Below are positions 23,978 through 24,524 of a stretch of 24,524 nt of DNA, in pieces. Source of the DNA: an uncultured Bacilli bacterium (GTDB lineage Bacteria > Bacillota_I > Bacilli_A > RF39 > UBA660); contig CANQLN010000003.1 in the NCBI GenBank assembly GCA_947624695.1, positions 1-24,524 of the forward strand, read 5' to 3'. The notes under the pieces were generated by a model. That model ran no database searches. It saw only the letters and a list, made by a program, of their open reading frames with translations, and was not told the origin of the DNA. Each line of letters begins with the position of its first letter. Positions within the stretch are counted from its first letter, which is position 1. The translations under genes were made by a program, and so were the position numbers.

Positions 23978-24524
23978 ATGAAAAGAACCGCTATGGAAGA
24001 ATTAATTAAGTGGAAAGGTAAAAAAAATAGAAAACCTTTACTTCTATATGGGGCAAGACAAGTAGGAAAAACTTATTTAGTAAAAGAGTTTGCGAAAGAA
24101 AATTTTAAAGATATAATTTATATTAATTTTGAAACTAATGATATTGTTAGTAAAATAATAAATGAAAATATATCACCAGAATATATAATTAAAAATTTAG
24201 AAATAGCTTTTAATAAAAAAATTGATAAAGATAATACATTAATATTTTTTGATGAGATTCAAAAAAATACTAGAGCCTTAACATCATTAAAATATTTTTG
24301 TGAAGAGGCTCCAGAATATTATGTTGTTGGAGCCGGTAGTTTACTAGGAGTTCACATAAGCGAAAAGGATTTTTCATTTCCTGTTGGAAAGGTAGATTTT
24401 TTAACAATCTATCCTTTATCATTTGAAGAATTTTTAATTAATACTAATAATGAATTATTAATAAAAGAAATAAAAGAAAGCTTTGTTCAAAATAAATCAA
24501 TGACCTCTTCATCACATGATAAGG
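23978..24524 (+). CDS. AAA_14/DUF4143-type ATPase, 5' part only
   Basis: 182 codons are visible and the frame is still open at the window edge. Walker A is GARQVGKT (residues 25-32) and Walker B LIFFDEIQ, with Asp92-Glu93. The segments VVGAGSLLGV and VDFLTIYPLSFEEFL are typical of the AAA_14 ATPases that carry a C-terminal DUF4143 domain, which here lies outside the window. The cellular role of these proteins is not settled. AGGTGAT (23965-23971) precedes ATG 23978. The gene has its own promoter with a strong inverted repeat. Confidence 0.88.
   Translation, partial: MKRTAMEELIKWKGKKNRKPLLLYGARQVGKTYLVKEFAKENFKDIIYINFETNDIVSKIINENISPEYIIKNLEIAFNKKIDKDNTLIFFDEIQKNTRALTSLKYFCEEAPEYYVVGAGSLLGVHISEKDFSFPVGKVDFLTIYPLSFEEFLINTNNELLIKEIKESFVQNKSMTSSSHDK

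Noticed and set aside
1..24524. CRISPR array, tRNA or rRNA genes
   Set aside because: No regularly spaced repeat array and no cloverleaf or rRNA-like stretch was seen on either strand.

Overview
The window is strongly AT-rich and compact, and reads as a chromosomal segment of a low-GC Firmicute or Mollicutes-related lineage. TGA is a true stop codon here: RF2 is present and several genes end in TGA, so this is not a UGA-Trp mycoplasma code. Ribosome binding sites are either classical AGGAGG or the downstream GGTGAT part of the anti-Shine-Dalgarno complement. Several promoters use an extended -10 (TGNTATAAT) and give very short leaders. The genus cannot be told from the sequence alone.

Layout. 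(1) secA (137-2623) is followed by a 0.9-kb scar-like segment: a Nudix hydrolase gene lies between the secA 3' end and a second, synonymously diverged copy of the SecA zinc-finger tail (3472-3513), with GTTCCC boxes on both sides. It looks like a decayed integrative element. (2) 3.6-6.8 kb holds two unknown genes (one coiled-coil), a structured convergent intergenic region, and a minus-strand pair of transglutaminase-like paralogues. The second paralogue is a pseudogene with three lesions. (3) 6.9-11.8 kb holds a COG2509-type FAD dehydrogenase, a secreted thioredoxin-fold protein with a three-copy Cys repeat and a C-terminal membrane anchor, and an apparent membrane operon (zinc ribbon-DUF4234, DUF2752, large membrane-anchored protein). 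(4) 11.8-16.9 kb holds a 1342-residue protein with a C-terminal Pol-beta-type nucleotidyltransferase domain. It overlaps prfB (RF2), whose programmed +1 frameshift site is intact. (5) 17-21.3 kb holds a membrane-anchored XRE regulator, then tilS-ftsH-secG as a tight operon. (6) 21.4-23.9 kb holds a small XRE regulator, then two surface-protein genes. The first of these is out of frame through a run of ten G, a probable phase-variation switch. (7) The right edge carries the start of an AAA_14/DUF4143-type ATPase behind a 15-bp perfect inverted repeat.

The housekeeping backbone (secA, prfB, tilS, ftsH, secG) concerns protein secretion, membrane proteolysis and translation. secA and prfB, neighbours in Bacillus subtilis, are separated here by about 13 kb of accessory genes. 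The strongest candidates for new biology are the G10 switch, the giant nucleotidyltransferase protein, the secA-tail island, the FtsH with a SAP/Rho_N-like tail, and the Cys-repeat thioredoxin protein.
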